Origin: Spirochaetales bacterium
GTDB taxonomy: Bacteria > Spirochaetota > Spirochaetia > Treponematales > Treponemataceae
DNA: 35,952 nt
Assembly (NCBI GenBank): GCA_003246335.1
Contig: QKAR01000127.1
Location: 1 to 35,952 of the forward strand
Direction of reading: 5' to 3'
Shown: one piece after another, positions 8,424 to 17,311 of the stretch
Numbering within the stretch: the stretch's first letter is position 1
How the letters are laid out: each line of letters begins with the position of its first letter
Notes under the pieces: generated by a model
The model's database searches: none
What the model saw: the letters and a program-made list of their open reading frames with translations, nothing else
Told to the model about the DNA's origin: nothing
Position numbers and translations under genes: made by a program

Positions 8424-9188
8424 ATGAAAAAAACAGTAGCCGCCGTGTTGGCGGTAACCGCGCTCGCGATCGCCTTCGTTGGTTGCAGCAAGAAGGAAAG
8501 CGCCGCTGACGCTAAAACCTGGATTATCGCCACGGACACCGTGTTCCGCCCGTTCGAGTACACGAACGCGAACAACGAGTTCGTCGGCATCGACGTGGAT
8601 ATTCTCGCCGCCATCGCCAAAGATCAGGGTTTCAAGTACGACCTGCAGTCCCTCGGTTGGGACGCGGGCGTAGCCGCCGTGCAGGCCGGTCAGGCCGACG
8701 CGCTCATCGCCGGAGCGACCATCAAGCAGTCACGCATCGATTCCGGCTGGATTTTCTCGGACGGATACTACAACGCGACCCAGACCTTCGTCGTCGGCAA
8801 GGATAGCGCGATCGCTTCCTACGCCGACCTCAAGGGCAAGAACGTCGCGGTGAAGAACGGCACCGCCGGCGCGGACTTCGCGAACAGCCTCAAGGACACC
8901 TACGGATTCACCGTCACCGTGTTCGAGGATTCCCCCACGATGTACCAGGACGTCGTCCTCGGTAACAGCGCCGCCTGCGTCGAGGACACCCCGATCATGG
9001 CCGCGAGCATCAAGGAAGGCGCTCTCGCCCTCCAGATTCCCGCCGGGATGGAAAGCGAGGGAGCTCCCTACGGCTTCGCGATCATGAATACCGCGAACCA
9101 GAAGCTCCTCGACATGTTCAACGCCGGACTCGCGAACATTAAGGCGTCGGGCGAGTATCAGACGATTCTCGACAAATACCTCAAGTAA
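8424..9188 (+). CDS. Polar amino-acid ABC transporter, substrate-binding lipoprotein
   Basis: A 254-residue periplasmic-type binding protein of the PF00497 (His/Gln/Arg/cystine) family. The N-terminus is a lipoprotein signal with the lipobox FVGC (Cys21), so it is probably lipid-anchored outside the inner membrane. Family features include FRPFEYTNANNEFVGIDVDI near the N-terminus and the AVKNGTAGADFANSL hinge region. ATG 8424 is chosen because GGAGG at 8412-8416 lies 7 bases upstream and the lipobox spacing fits; an earlier in-frame ATG at 8391 would spoil the signal peptide. Permease and ATPase genes follow after a terminator. The amino acid carried cannot be told. Confidence 0.93.
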   Translation: MKKTVAAVLAVTALAIAFVGCSKKESAADAKTWIIATDTVFRPFEYTNANNEFVGIDVDILAAIAKDQGFKYDLQSLGWDAGVAAVQAGQADALIAGATIKQSRIDSGWIFSDGYYNATQTFVVGKDSAIASYADLKGKNVAVKNGTAGADFANSLKDTYGFTVTVFEDSPTMYQDVVLGNSAACVEDTPIMAASIKEGALALQIPAGMESEGAPYGFAIMNTANQKLLDMFNAGLANIKASGEYQTILDKYLK

Positions 9189-9219
9189 TCCGTTCGATAC
9201 CTTCGGTTTGTAACCGGAA

Positions 9220-9256
9220 AGCCCGTAAATATGCTACACTATTTACGGGCTTTTTT
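9220..9256 (+). terminator. Intrinsic terminator between lipoprotein and permease genes
   Basis: AGCCCGTAAAT (9220-9230) and ATTTACGGGCT (9241-9251) form a perfect 11-bp stem with a 10-base loop, followed by a run of T to 9256. It lies 31 bases after the lipoprotein stop and 21 bases before the permease ATG. Partial read-through would give more binding protein than permease, a common arrangement in ABC operons. Confidence 0.88.
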
Positions 9257-9277
9257 ATTTGAGGGGAATAGTATTCG

Positions 9278-9949
9278 ATGATTCAAATTTTACAGACGTA
9301 TTTTTTCATGCTGACCCGATCTCTCGGGTATACGCTCATTCTAACGCTGTTCGCGCTCGTGTTCGCCATGCTGATCGGCCTCCTGTTCGCGCTGTGCAAC
9401 GTGAGCCATAACAAAACGCTCAACGTGATCGGCACGGTGTACGTGGACGCCATTCGCGGCGTGCCGCTCATCGTGCTCGCGTATTTCATTTATTTCGGCG
9501 TGCCGCAGGGCATCAAGATGCTCGGCTTCGCGCGTTTCAGGCTTCCGGCCCTGCAGGCCGGCACCATCGCGCTCGCCATGAACTGCGGCGCCTATATGGC
9601 AGAAATTTTCCGCGCGGGAATCGAAAGCATCGACAAGGGCCAGATGGAAGCCGCGCGTTCGCTCGGCTTGACGTACGGCAAAAGCATGAAGCGGGTAATT
9701 TTGCCCCAAGCCTTTCACGTCATGATTCCCTCGATCATAAATCAGTTTATCATTACCTTAAAAGATACCTCGATCCTTTCCGTCATCGGCTATCCCGAAT
9801 TGACGAATATGGGAAAAACCATTTCAGGCAACACCTTTAAGAGCCTACAAACGTGGGCGGTCGTCGGCGTGTTTTACATGGTGGTCATCATCACCTTAAG
9901 CAAGGTCGCCAAGCGCATCGAGAGGAGAATAAAACGTGACAATAAGTGA
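9278..9949 (+). CDS. Polar amino-acid ABC transporter permease
   Basis: A 223-residue inner-membrane protein of the His/Glu/Gln/Arg/opine permease family with about five membrane segments. The cytoplasmic EAA loop, [20 protein letters not shown] (residues 124-143), contacts the ATPase. The single permease suggests a homodimer. ATG 9278 has GAGGGG upstream at 9261-9266. The TGA overlaps the following ATPase gene by 14 bases, indicating coupled translation. It sits behind the terminator at 9220-9256, so its level is probably below that of the binding protein. Confidence 0.93.
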   Translation: MIQILQTYFFMLTRSLGYTLILTLFALVFAMLIGLLFALCNVSHNKTLNVIGTVYVDAIRGVPLIVLAYFIYFGVPQGIKMLGFARFRLPALQAGTIALAMNCGAYMAEIFRAGIESIDKGQMEAARSLGLTYGKSMKRVILPQAFHVMIPSIINQFIITLKDTSILSVIGYPELTNMGKTISGNTFKSLQTWAVVGVFYMVVIITLSKVAKRIERRIKRDNK

Positions 9950-10676
9950 CGCCAAGATACGCGTTGAGAACCTGTATAAAAATTTCGACAAGCTTGAAGT
10001 GCTCAAGGACGTGAGCGTCGATATCAAGGAAGGCGAAGTCGTCGTCGTTATCGGCCCGTCGGGAAGCGGCAAATCTACCTTTTTGCGCTGCCTGAATCGG
10101 CTCGAGGCCGCTTCGTCGGGGCGTATCGTGGTGAACGGCAACGACATCAGCGACAAAAAAGTGAACATTAACGTCGCGCGGGAAAACATCGGAATGGTTT
10201 TTCAGCATTTTAACCTGTTCCCCAACATGACCGTCCTCGAAAACGTAACGCTCGCGCCGATCGAACTCAAGAAAAAAAGCGCGGAGGCGGCGAATATCGA
10301 CGGAATGAAGCTCCTGGATCGCGTCGGCCTTTCGGCGAAGGCCGACGTGCGCCCCCAACAACTTTCCGGCGGTCAAAAACAACGCGTCGCCATCGCGCGG
10401 GCGCTCGCGATGAACCCGTCGATCATGCTCTTCGACGAGCCGACGAGCGCGCTCGACCCCGAAATGGTCAACGAGGTTTTGAGCGTCATGAAGGAGCTTG
10501 CCAAGAGCGGCATGACCATGGTTTGCGTGACGCACGAGATGGGCTTTGCCCGCGAGGTCGCCGACCGCGTCCTGTTTATGGCGGACGGCTCCATCGTGGA
10601 AGAGGGCACGCCCGACGAGGTGCTCAAGCACCCTAAGCACGAGCGAACGATCGCGTTCCTAAATAAAGTCTTATGA
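9936..10676 (+). CDS. Polar amino-acid ABC transporter ATP-binding protein
   Basis: A 246-residue GlnQ/HisP-type ATPase. Walker A is GPSGSGKST (40-48), the Q-loop is [13 protein letters not shown], the signature is LSGGQKQR (143-150), Walker B is [12 protein letters not shown] (163-174) and the H-loop is H200. GTG 9936, preceded by AGAGGAG, overlaps the permease end by 14 bases. It powers uptake together with the two preceding genes. Length and all motifs are normal. Confidence 0.95.
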   Translation: MTISDAKIRVENLYKNFDKLEVLKDVSVDIKEGEVVVVIGPSGSGKSTFLRCLNRLEAASSGRIVVNGNDISDKKVNINVARENIGMVFQHFNLFPNMTVLENVTLAPIELKKKSAEAANIDGMKLLDRVGLSAKADVRPQQLSGGQKQRVAIARALAMNPSIMLFDEPTSALDPEMVNEVLSVMKELAKSGMTMVCVTHEMGFAREVADRVLFMADGSIVEEGTPDEVLKHPKHERTIAFLNKVL

Positions 10677-10689
10677 GGGGAGGACTGGC

Positions 10690-11274
10690 ATGAAGAAGAT
10701 CATCACGATCAGCCGGGAATTCGGCTCGGGCGGCGGCGAGATCGGCCAAAAAGTGGCTGAACGGCTCGGCTACGAGTATTACGACAAGGATATTATCCTG
10801 CAGGCCGCGCAAAAGGCGAACCTCGACCCGTATAACGTCGAGGACATCGACGAAAAAGTCCTTTCCCGATTCGGCTTTACGCAGAGTCTTTTCGACCTGT
10901 ACAATTCGCCCCCGGACGAACGCCTCTTTAAGGCGGAAAAAAGCGTGATTCGGAAAATGGGAGAGCATGGGAAATGCGTCATCGTCGGGCGAAACGCGAA
11001 TAGTATCCTGCAGGAATTCGACGACTCCCTCCACGTGTTCATTCACGCCGATAAGTATTGGCGCATCATGCGCATGAAACGGGAAAAAATGGCCGACTAC
11101 AGCGAGGAAAAAATCAGTCAGCACATGCGGGACGTGGATAAAGCCCGCCGAAAGTATTGCGCGTATTACACCGATACCGAGTTCGGCGCCGCGGAATTTT
11201 ACGATCTCTGCCTTTCCTCGTCTACGCTCGGCATCGAGACCTGTGTCGACGTCATTTGCTCCGTAGCGCGGTAG
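10690..11274 (+). CDS. Cytidylate-kinase-like family protein
   Basis: A 194-residue protein of the cytidylate-kinase-like family (PF13189). The P-loop is REFGSGGGEIGQKVAERLG at the N-terminus, followed by the typical YEYYDKDII segment. These proteins have a nucleoside-monophosphate-kinase fold, but their substrate is not established and they are distinct from Cmk. The start at ATG 10690 has AGGGGAGGA upstream and lies 13 bases after the ATPase gene, so it may be transcribed with the transporter. It ends in TAG. The converging HD-GYP gene ends 18 bases further on with no visible terminator between. Confidence 0.85.
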   Translation: MKKIITISREFGSGGGEIGQKVAERLGYEYYDKDIILQAAQKANLDPYNVEDIDEKVLSRFGFTQSLFDLYNSPPDERLFKAEKSVIRKMGEHGKCVIVGRNANSILQEFDDSLHVFIHADKYWRIMRMKREKMADYSEEKISQHMRDVDKARRKYCAYYTDTEFGAAEFYDLCLSSSTLGIETCVDVICSVAR

Positions 11275-11292
11275 GAAACCCGTCGCTCGCGG

Positions 11293-12705
11293 TTATTCGC
11301 GGAAATCCTCGTAAATTTCGGCGAATTTCCGCTCAATTAATAAGAACGTCTCGACTATTTCGGGGCAGAAAGCCTGATTTTGCTGCTCCGCTATGTATTT
11401 GACGACGACCTCGTGGGCCCACGCCTCTTTATACGGGCGTTCGCTCCGGAGCGCGTCGTAAATATCGACGAGGGAGGTAAGCTGGGCGGAAACCGGTATC
11501 GCGTAGCCCATGAGGCCCGTCGGATAGCCCGCGCCGTCAAATCGCTCGTGATGGTGGAGAATGATTTCCGCCGCCATGGAAAGTTCTTGCGTTCCCTTCA
11601 CGATTTCATACCCGAGCGTCGTATGCTTTTTCATGGTATCGTATTCTTCTACCGTCAGCTCGCTCGTCTTTCTGAGAATCGCATCCGGGATGCCGACCTT
11701 GCCGATGTCGTGCAGGGGCGCGAATAAGGCGATATCCTTGCAGAATTTTTCGTCCATCCCGAGTTCGCGGGCGAGGAGGGCGGCGAAATACCCAATGCGC
11801 TTCATGTGGTTGCCCGTATCGTCGTCGCGGAGCTCGGCGAGGTTCGCGAGCGTTTCGTACAGGCGCGTGAGCGAGTCGTTTTCTCGTTTGCGAATCTCGG
11901 TGACGTCCTCGGGAAAGCACACGATTTGGCGGACCGTTCCCATTTCATCGAGGAGGGGATAGGCGGAAAGCATAACCCAGCAGAGGCTTCCGTTTTTTTT
12001 CCGAAGGAGAAAATCGCCTTGCTGATCTTTTTTTTCCGTCGGGATAGAAGAAAACCGGCGGGCGAGCGAATCGAAATAATGCTCGGGAAAACCGTAGTTT
12101 AAGTACGCCGAACGGTCAGCGGAAAGAAAGTGGGCCGGCTTGCCGCGCAATTCCTCTGCCGCGTAGCCGATAAGCTCGCAGAACGCGGGATTCGCCGACA
12201 TGATAATCGAGCGCGCGTCGCACACGTACAGCGGCTTATGGATCGTCTCCAATACTTGGAGATACTGGTCTTTTTCCCGACGAAACTCGACTTCCTTGGA
12301 TATATCGCTTGAGATAATGACGAAAAGTCCCTTTTCCGGGGATGAAACCGATAGGCGAAACCACCGGTCGAACGAGGGGGAATGCGCTTCGTATTCCTCG
12401 GCCTTTCCCGTCTCGGAAACGCGGGCATAAACTTCAAGCCAGCGCCGCTCCGTTACGGCGATATCGAGAAAAAAATCGCTCGCCCGATGTCCGACGACAT
12501 CTTTAGCCTTTAACCCCAAAAGAGACGCGAACGCGTCGTTCGCGTCGAGTATTTCGTAATCGATGGGCCGCCGCGCCGTGCCGAGAATTATCCGGCAATA
12601 CGTATAGGAAAACGTCGTGCATTGAAGCGCGCGCGCATCGCGAGAACGCATATCAAACTTTGATGCGTCGAAAAAACGTCGAAACCTTTCGACAAGAACG
12701 TTCAT
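11293..12705 (-). CDS. PAS-PAS-HD-GYP protein, probable c-di-GMP phosphodiesterase
   Basis: A 470-residue protein with two PAS sensor domains (about 35-140 and 148-270) and a C-terminal HD-GYP domain (about 280-460). The HD pair is at 332-333 in LHDIGKVGIPD, and the second metal site with the GYP motif is HHHERFDGAGYP (384-394 region). There is no signal peptide or membrane span, so it is probably cytoplasmic. HD-GYP domains hydrolyse cyclic di-GMP, and the PAS domains suggest control by a bound ligand or redox state. It ends in TAA and converges on the cytidylate-kinase-like gene. It lies 84 bases behind the P83/100 gene on the same strand and may have its own promoter. Confidence 0.92.
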   Translation of the reverse strand: MNVLVERFRRFFDASKFDMRSRDARALQCTTFSYTYCRIILGTARRPIDYEILDANDAFASLLGLKAKDVVGHRASDFFLDIAVTERRWLEVYARVSETGKAEEYEAHSPSFDRWFRLSVSSPEKGLFVIISSDISKEVEFRREKDQYLQVLETIHKPLYVCDARSIIMSANPAFCELIGYAAEELRGKPAHFLSADRSAYLNYGFPEHYFDSLARRFSSIPTEKKDQQGDFLLRKKNGSLCWVMLSAYPLLDEMGTVRQIVCFPEDVTEIRKRENDSLTRLYETLANLAELRDDDTGNHMKRIGYFAALLARELGMDEKFCKDIALFAPLHDIGKVGIPDAILRKTSELTVEEYDTMKKHTTLGYEIVKGTQELSMAAEIILHHHERFDGAGYPTGLMGYAIPVSAQLTSLVDIYDALRSERPYKEAWAHEVVVKYIAEQQNQAFCPEIVETFLLIERKFAEIYEDFRE

Positions 12706-12749
12706 GATAAAATCCTGTTTTCTGTATTTTTACATTTTATTAATGCAGA

Positions 12750-12779
12750 ATCATATCATGAACGACCAAATCTATACAA
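12750..12779 (-). promoter_or_regulatory. Possible promoter for the HD-GYP gene
   Basis: On the minus strand TTGTAT (12774-12779) and TATGAT (12750-12755) are 18 bases apart in an AT-rich 84-base gap, about 45 bases before the ATG. No terminator for the upstream P83/100 gene is seen, so read-through is also possible. Confidence 0.35.
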
Positions 12780-12789
12780 GATTGGAGAT

Positions 12790-14445
12790 TTAACGCGTGA
12801 TCTGCGTTAAATCGCTCGCGCGCAATAATACGATCGCCCCGCTTGCGGACTGAACGAGAAGTCCCTTGTCGGTAACGACGATCGCCGTCGCCGGATGTAT
12901 CGCGACGGGAGACTTCGCCTTGAGCTCGGCGTTTCGGTCAAAGCGCCCGATCGCGTACGAGCCGGATGACTCGACGACGGCGTAATAATCGTTGCCGTTC
13001 TCCGCGAAGGCGCTTTGCGGGGCGATGGAGTCCTTGCCTTGGGCGAGTACCTCAAGGGTATTCGGGTCGATCACGACGAGGCGAATTGCGCCGCCGCCGC
13101 CTTTTTTCCCCGCGATCGCGATAAGGCCCGAGCCCGTGTCGAAGAAGGTTCGGTTCCGCACGGCGTTCAGCGTTGACGTTTTTAGTGTTGAGCCGTCGTT
13201 TAAGTTAACGAGAACGAGTTCGCTTAAAAAGTCTGTCTCGTCCACGACACGGAGCGCGACCGACGGGGACGCTCCCGCGCTCGCGGTTCGAGCCGCCTCG
13301 CTCGCGGCCGCGTCCTGGGCGTTAAGGTCTTTTTGCACGTCCTGCGCGATATCCTTACGCTCGGCTTTCGCCTCGCTCTGCTTCGTATCGGCGAGGGTTT
13401 GGTCGGCTTTGGCGGAAGCCTCGTTTTGGGCGACCGCCTCGCTCGCCTGCGCGGCGTCCGCTTTTTTCGCGGCCGCGTCGGTTGCCGCGGCGTCGGCTTG
13501 CTTTTGTGAGGCGTCGGCTTTCGCCTGCGCGGCTTGCGCCTGCGATTGGGCTTGGGCGTCGGTTGGGTTCGCGTCCGCTTTCGCCTGCGCGGCGGCGGCG
13601 GCAGTCTTCGCTTGGGAGGCATCCTTCGCCGCCTGCGTCGCGGCTTTATCGGCGACGGCCGCATCGGCTTGCTTCGTTGCGGCGTCGGTTCTCGCCTGAG
13701 CGGCGGCTTCCTGCGATTGCTCGGCCCGAGCTTGCGCGGCGTCGCCTTCGCGTTCCTTCAAGTCCGCCATGTCCTTTCGAGTATCGATGGCCGCGCTGCC
13801 GTCTTCTTTCATTTTGTCGACGACGCCCTTATCGGTGAGCGAGGTCGTATCGATCGCGCTGATGGTGCCGGCGAGTCGGGGGTCCGAGAGGGGAATGACG
13901 ATCTGGGTTTTTCCCGGCCACTGCTCGTACGAAAGGGCGAGCCCGACTTTGTCGGCGGTTAAGTTCGCGGTTACGGCGGGTTTATAGCGCTCGGTGAAGG
14001 TGGCCATTTTTCCACGATAAACGGCGTTGTACACGGTAACGTAGGTCGCGAGGGTAGCGGCGTCTTTGTCCGTATACCCATACGCGGCGGAAAGGTATCC
14101 GGCGATGACCCGTCGGATATTATCGATATGATCGACGCCCGCGCCCGCGCCGATGATGAAAATGTCGGCGTCGAAGCCGGTTTTGACGGCGGAATCTACG
14201 GCGTGAATGACGGAATACCGCGCGGGATCTCCCGCTTGGGTCGAGCCCCGTAAAGAGCGGCCGAGCGCGGCGCCGATGCCGCTAATCTCCGCCGCGGTAC
14301 TTACCGTGTCGTGGGGACCCGAATAGTTAATGAAGTTAACGGTATCGCCCGCGCCGGGCGCGATTTCTTTTTGATCGACCTCAAGTGCCGCGGCGAAGCC
14401 GACGACCGACAGGATGCACAAAAGCGCGAAAAGTTTTCTGTTCAT
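12790..14445 (-). CDS. P83/100-family protein
   Basis: About 551 residues with a signal peptide (ending near FAAALEV), an N-terminal folded domain, a long Ala-rich helical segment and a C-terminal beta-rich domain. The order and composition match the spirochaetal P83/100 antigen family, named from a Borrelia protein; its molecular function is not known. The N-terminal FINYSGPHDTVSTAAEI and IFIIGAGAGVDHIDNIRR segments look like a conserved core. The second of two adjacent ATG codons (14445) is preferred because AAGGGG is better spaced from it. The gene follows a beta-propeller protein gene by 6-9 bases, so the two are probably co-expressed as exported proteins. Confidence 0.85.
   Translation of the reverse strand: MNRKLFALLCILSVVGFAAALEVDQKEIAPGAGDTVNFINYSGPHDTVSTAAEISGIGAALGRSLRGSTQAGDPARYSVIHAVDSAVKTGFDADIFIIGAGAGVDHIDNIRRVIAGYLSAAYGYTDKDAATLATYVTVYNAVYRGKMATFTERYKPAVTANLTADKVGLALSYEQWPGKTQIVIPLSDPRLAGTISAIDTTSLTDKGVVDKMKEDGSAAIDTRKDMADLKEREGDAAQARAEQSQEAAAQARTDAATKQADAAVADKAATQAAKDASQAKTAAAAAQAKADANPTDAQAQSQAQAAQAKADASQKQADAAATDAAAKKADAAQASEAVAQNEASAKADQTLADTKQSEAKAERKDIAQDVQKDLNAQDAAASEAARTASAGASPSVALRVVDETDFLSELVLVNLNDGSTLKTSTLNAVRNRTFFDTGSGLIAIAGKKGGGGAIRLVVIDPNTLEVLAQGKDSIAPQSAFAENGNDYYAVVESSGSYAIGRFDRNAELKAKSPVAIHPATAIVVTDKGLLVQSASGAIVLLRASDLTQITR
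13285..13737 (-). repeat. Ala-rich coiled-coil coding repeat within the P83/100 gene
   Basis: About 150 codons (roughly residues 238-388) are dominated by Ala, Gln, Lys, Asp and Glu in imperfect short units such as AQAKADA, KQADAA and AAKKADA. They predict a long coiled coil with no Gly and a single Pro. The GC-rich degenerate repeat produces long spurious open frames on the other strands. Confidence 0.75.
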
Positions 14446-14454
14446 CATATCCCC

Positions 14455-16128
14455 TTATTTTAGCACGTTTTCGAGCGTTCTGCGGGCATATTCGGCGGCA
14501 ACGCTCCCATATCTCCCGTCTAAGAAGGCCGAAAGGGAACGCGCCGCCGCTTCGGCGTTCTCGGGCGCGTAGCGCAGGGCCGCGTACAGCGCGTCGCAAG
14601 CGGCGCAATACACCGAGGCGTATTGTCCCGTCGCGTCGACGGACGAAAATCGATACACGAGCGAATCGATGGCGGCGAGTGCTTTTTCATCGGGGGGGCA
14701 CGCCGCCAGCGCGAAAAGCACGCCGATCGCGAGTGTCGGCGTGTCCGCTCTCGCGGCGGCGCGCGTTAGCGCCGCCCGATACTCGCGCGAACCCATTTTG
14801 CCGAGTAAGGTCGCGGCGCGCGCGCGTTCGCCATCACTGTACGTAATCGCTCGGCCATAACCGCCGTCGCCCGCGTTTTCAATCATATCGATCAACCGGC
14901 GCGCGTACGCGATTTCCGCGTCGCCGATCGTTCCCTCTTGAAGGGCCCTATCGACTTCGGAAAAAAAGGTGAGGCTGTCCGGACCCAACGGTCCGCTCGG
15001 TAAGCCGTACGTAGCCGAATACCCGCTTAGTATACCGTAGTTTTGCCCATTTTTCGCCGCATTCGCGATTTTTACCCGTTCTTCCGCCTTCCAGGCGCGC
15101 AAAAGCCAATCGGAACCGGTTGAAAACGCGAAACCCGTCGGCGAAAGCGCGGGAAGGATCACGCTTCGCGGCAGGGGAAGCCGCCAGACGGTACGGCCTT
15201 TAAGGTTGAGGCCCAGAAGGCCGATGGGCGTCGAAAGGACGAATTCCCCATAATCCAGGGAAAGCTCGCCCGCCGTGGCGGGAAAACCGTCGGGCGAAAC
15301 CCATAGCTTCGCGCCGTCGGTAACGTTGACGGCGGAAACTTCGCCGTTCGCGCTCGCGACCGCGAGCGTCGACGCATGCGCGGTAAGGGCGATAACGGCG
15401 CCGCTCGCGCGGAATTCCCAAACTACCTCGCTCAGGGGCCGTCCCTCGGCGCGGCTTGATCGTACGTCGTAGGCACGGACGGCTCCGTCGCGAAATCCCG
15501 CGGCGAAGCCTCCCGGCAAGGAGCATATGGCGGTTAGCTCGCCTTGGATCGGTATCGTCTCCAAAAGTTCGCCGAACGGGGAAACGCGGGCGACCGAGTC
15601 GCCGCACGGGAGCAGTACATCGCCGTCGGCGGTTTCTCCCAGCGCCCCGGAAGGGTTTCCCGCGAGCGGAAGCGACCATTTACGCGCGCCCAAACCGGAA
15701 AGGCACAGCAGTCGATCGCGCAAGCGAACGAAAATCCTCCCGTCTCGTCCCTCGTAAGGCGAAACAACCGGCGCCGAAGGAGCGCGAGATTGCCAGAGAA
15801 AACTCCCGTTCGCGTTGTAGGCGACGAGGGTTCCCGTGACCGTAGCGGCGAGTACGGTTCCCTCGGAAGAAACGAAACACGCGGAAGCCGGTTTACCGGG
15901 AAGATTGCGACTCCAAAGGAATTTACCCGTCTCGTCGAGGGCGGTGATCGAGCGATCGTCCGTGACGACGTATACGGCGCCGGAGTCGGAAACCGACATC
16001 GCGACGATGTCTCCGGTAAGCACGCGCTTCCATGAAGGATCGACGTTTTCGGCGAAAACTGAGGCGGCTACCGCGACGAGCATCAAACCGCCGGCGAAAA
16101 GCGCGGATACGCGGGGGCGATTACTCAT
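14455..16128 (-). CDS. Exported PQQ-type beta-propeller protein with helical C-terminus
   Basis: A 557-residue protein with a signal peptide (about 1-26, ending VAASVFAEN). Residues from about 30 to 350 are repeated beta-propeller blades of the PQQ/WD type (SDSGAVYVVTDDRSITALD; NANGSFLWQS; VTDGAKLWVS). The C-terminal third is helical and HEAT-like (RARAATLLGKMGSREYRAAL). Propellers of this type usually scaffold outer-membrane or envelope proteins, and no catalytic residues can be named. The ATG overlaps the stop of the rlmD-like gene (ATGA), and the P83/100 gene follows closely, so the three form one minus-strand operon. The function is not known. Confidence 0.75.
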   Translation of the reverse strand: MSNRPRVSALFAGGLMLVAVAASVFAENVDPSWKRVLTGDIVAMSVSDSGAVYVVTDDRSITALDETGKFLWSRNLPGKPASACFVSSEGTVLAATVTGTLVAYNANGSFLWQSRAPSAPVVSPYEGRDGRIFVRLRDRLLCLSGLGARKWSLPLAGNPSGALGETADGDVLLPCGDSVARVSPFGELLETIPIQGELTAICSLPGGFAAGFRDGAVRAYDVRSSRAEGRPLSEVVWEFRASGAVIALTAHASTLAVASANGEVSAVNVTDGAKLWVSPDGFPATAGELSLDYGEFVLSTPIGLLGLNLKGRTVWRLPLPRSVILPALSPTGFAFSTGSDWLLRAWKAEERVKIANAAKNGQNYGILSGYSATYGLPSGPLGPDSLTFFSEVDRALQEGTIGDAEIAYARRLIDMIENAGDGGYGRAITYSDGERARAATLLGKMGSREYRAALTRAAARADTPTLAIGVLFALAACPPDEKALAAIDSLVYRFSSVDATGQYASVYCAACDALYAALRYAPENAEAAARSLSAFLDGRYGSVAAEYARRTLENVLK

Positions 16129-17270
16129 GCGCGCGGGGCCGCGCGGGAGCGAGTAAAAATCCCGAGGGTTTCAACGTGATGGGTTTGCGGGTAAAAGTCG
16201 AAAAGCGTCGCCTTTTTCAAGATGAATCCCGCTTCGGCAAGGCGCGCCCCGTCGCGCGCGAACGTCACCGGATCGCACGACACGTAGCGGATTTCCGGGA
16301 TATCGGCCGCGATGAGCCAGTCAAGGGCCGCGCGTGAAACGCCCGAGCGCGGCGGGTCGACGATAGCCCCGTCGAAGCGCTTTCTCGCGGCGGTATGGCG
16401 TGGCCACTCATCGTCTGAAACGGCGCAAAACGTCGGCGCGAGGCCCGATCCGGCAAGGTTTTCCTCGGCGCGCGCGAGCGACGCGGCGTTATGCTCGACG
16501 AGGGTCGTTTCCCGCCAACTTCCCTCGGCGAAGACGGAAAAAGTGCCGACGCCGGAATATAAATCTAACAGACGCTCGCCCGAAAAGCGGTCGAACGCCG
16601 TTTTCGCGAGCCGGTCGAGGAGAGGAATATTTGACTGAAAAAAACCGCGCACGTCGAACGAAACGGTTTTTCCTCCAACCCGGACGCGGCAATCGGTATC
16701 GCCGTCCTCTTTCCAGAGCTTTTCGTCGTAGCCGAACACGTGATAGCGTTCGCCCGGTTTTCGCGCGCGTAACGCCGCGGAAAGCGATCCGTCCCGTAGC
16801 GCGTTTCGCACCTCGTCCCGGGCGATCGGGCAATCGTCGAGCGGGACGACGGCGTCGTTTTTTCCTTCTTTTAATCCCGCGCCGCCGGAATTGGCGCGAT
16901 GAAACTGAAAGCGCGCTCGATAGCCGAAATCGTCTCCGGATACCGCGTCGATCGTCCCGTCATACGGCAGCTTCGCGCGCTCGATAGCGCTTCGCAAAAT
17001 AGAAAGCCGAAGTTCTTTCTGATATTCGCCGTCCGCCATTTGCAGGCTACAGCCGCCGCATTTGCCAAAAAGGGGGCAGGGAGGCGCGATTCGCCGAGGG
17101 GAAGGCGCTTCGATCCCGTTTATTTTCGCGAAATCGTAGTCTTTTCGGGACTGCGTGATCGTAACGTCCAGCGTCTCGCCCGGCAACGCGAACGGCACGA
17201 ATACGGCTTTCCCGTCGATTCTTCCGATGCACGATCCCCCGGGTACGATTTTTTCGGTTATAATTTTCAT
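16125..17270 (-). CDS. 23S rRNA (uracil-C5)-methyltransferase, RlmD/RumA family
   Basis: A 381-residue SAM-dependent RNA methyltransferase. An N-terminal TRAM domain (about 1-52) is followed by the Fe-S motif CPLFGKCGGC (C65, C71, C74) with a fourth cysteine C147 in DDCPIAR. The methyltransferase domain carries LLDLYSGVGTFSV, DPPRSG (305-310) and the catalytic C332 in VSCDPVTFARD. This is the full RumA-type set; the exact uridine modified (U1939 or another) cannot be told. ATG 17270 is used because the TRAM domain starts there and longer forms would cross the divergent hydrolase gene. A TATACT box lies 10 bases upstream. Confidence 0.92.
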   Translation of the reverse strand: MKIITEKIVPGGSCIGRIDGKAVFVPFALPGETLDVTITQSRKDYDFAKINGIEAPSPRRIAPPCPLFGKCGGCSLQMADGEYQKELRLSILRSAIERAKLPYDGTIDAVSGDDFGYRARFQFHRANSGGAGLKEGKNDAVVPLDDCPIARDEVRNALRDGSLSAALRARKPGERYHVFGYDEKLWKEDGDTDCRVRVGGKTVSFDVRGFFQSNIPLLDRLAKTAFDRFSGERLLDLYSGVGTFSVFAEGSWRETTLVEHNAASLARAEENLAGSGLAPTFCAVSDDEWPRHTAARKRFDGAIVDPPRSGVSRAALDWLIAADIPEIRYVSCDPVTFARDGARLAEAGFILKKATLFDFYPQTHHVETLGIFTRSRAAPRA

Positions 17271-17311
17271 CTGAAGCGTTAGTATAGCATAAATGGCAGA
17301 GAGGAAAATAT
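17271..17311. promoter_or_regulatory. 41-base divergent intergenic region between rlmD-like and hydrolase genes
   Basis: On the minus strand TATACT (17281-17286), just downstream of an overlapping TATGCT, could be the -10 of the methyltransferase gene, leaving a leader of only a few bases. On the plus strand GAGAGGA (17299-17305) is the ribosome-binding site of the hydrolase. I cannot assign a convincing -35 for either direction. Confidence 0.35.

Noticed and set aside
12992-13987. Plus-strand Ala/Ser/Arg-rich frames opposite the P83/100 gene
   Set aside because: They arise from the repetitive GC-rich coiled-coil region of the real gene and have no plausible start signals or domains.
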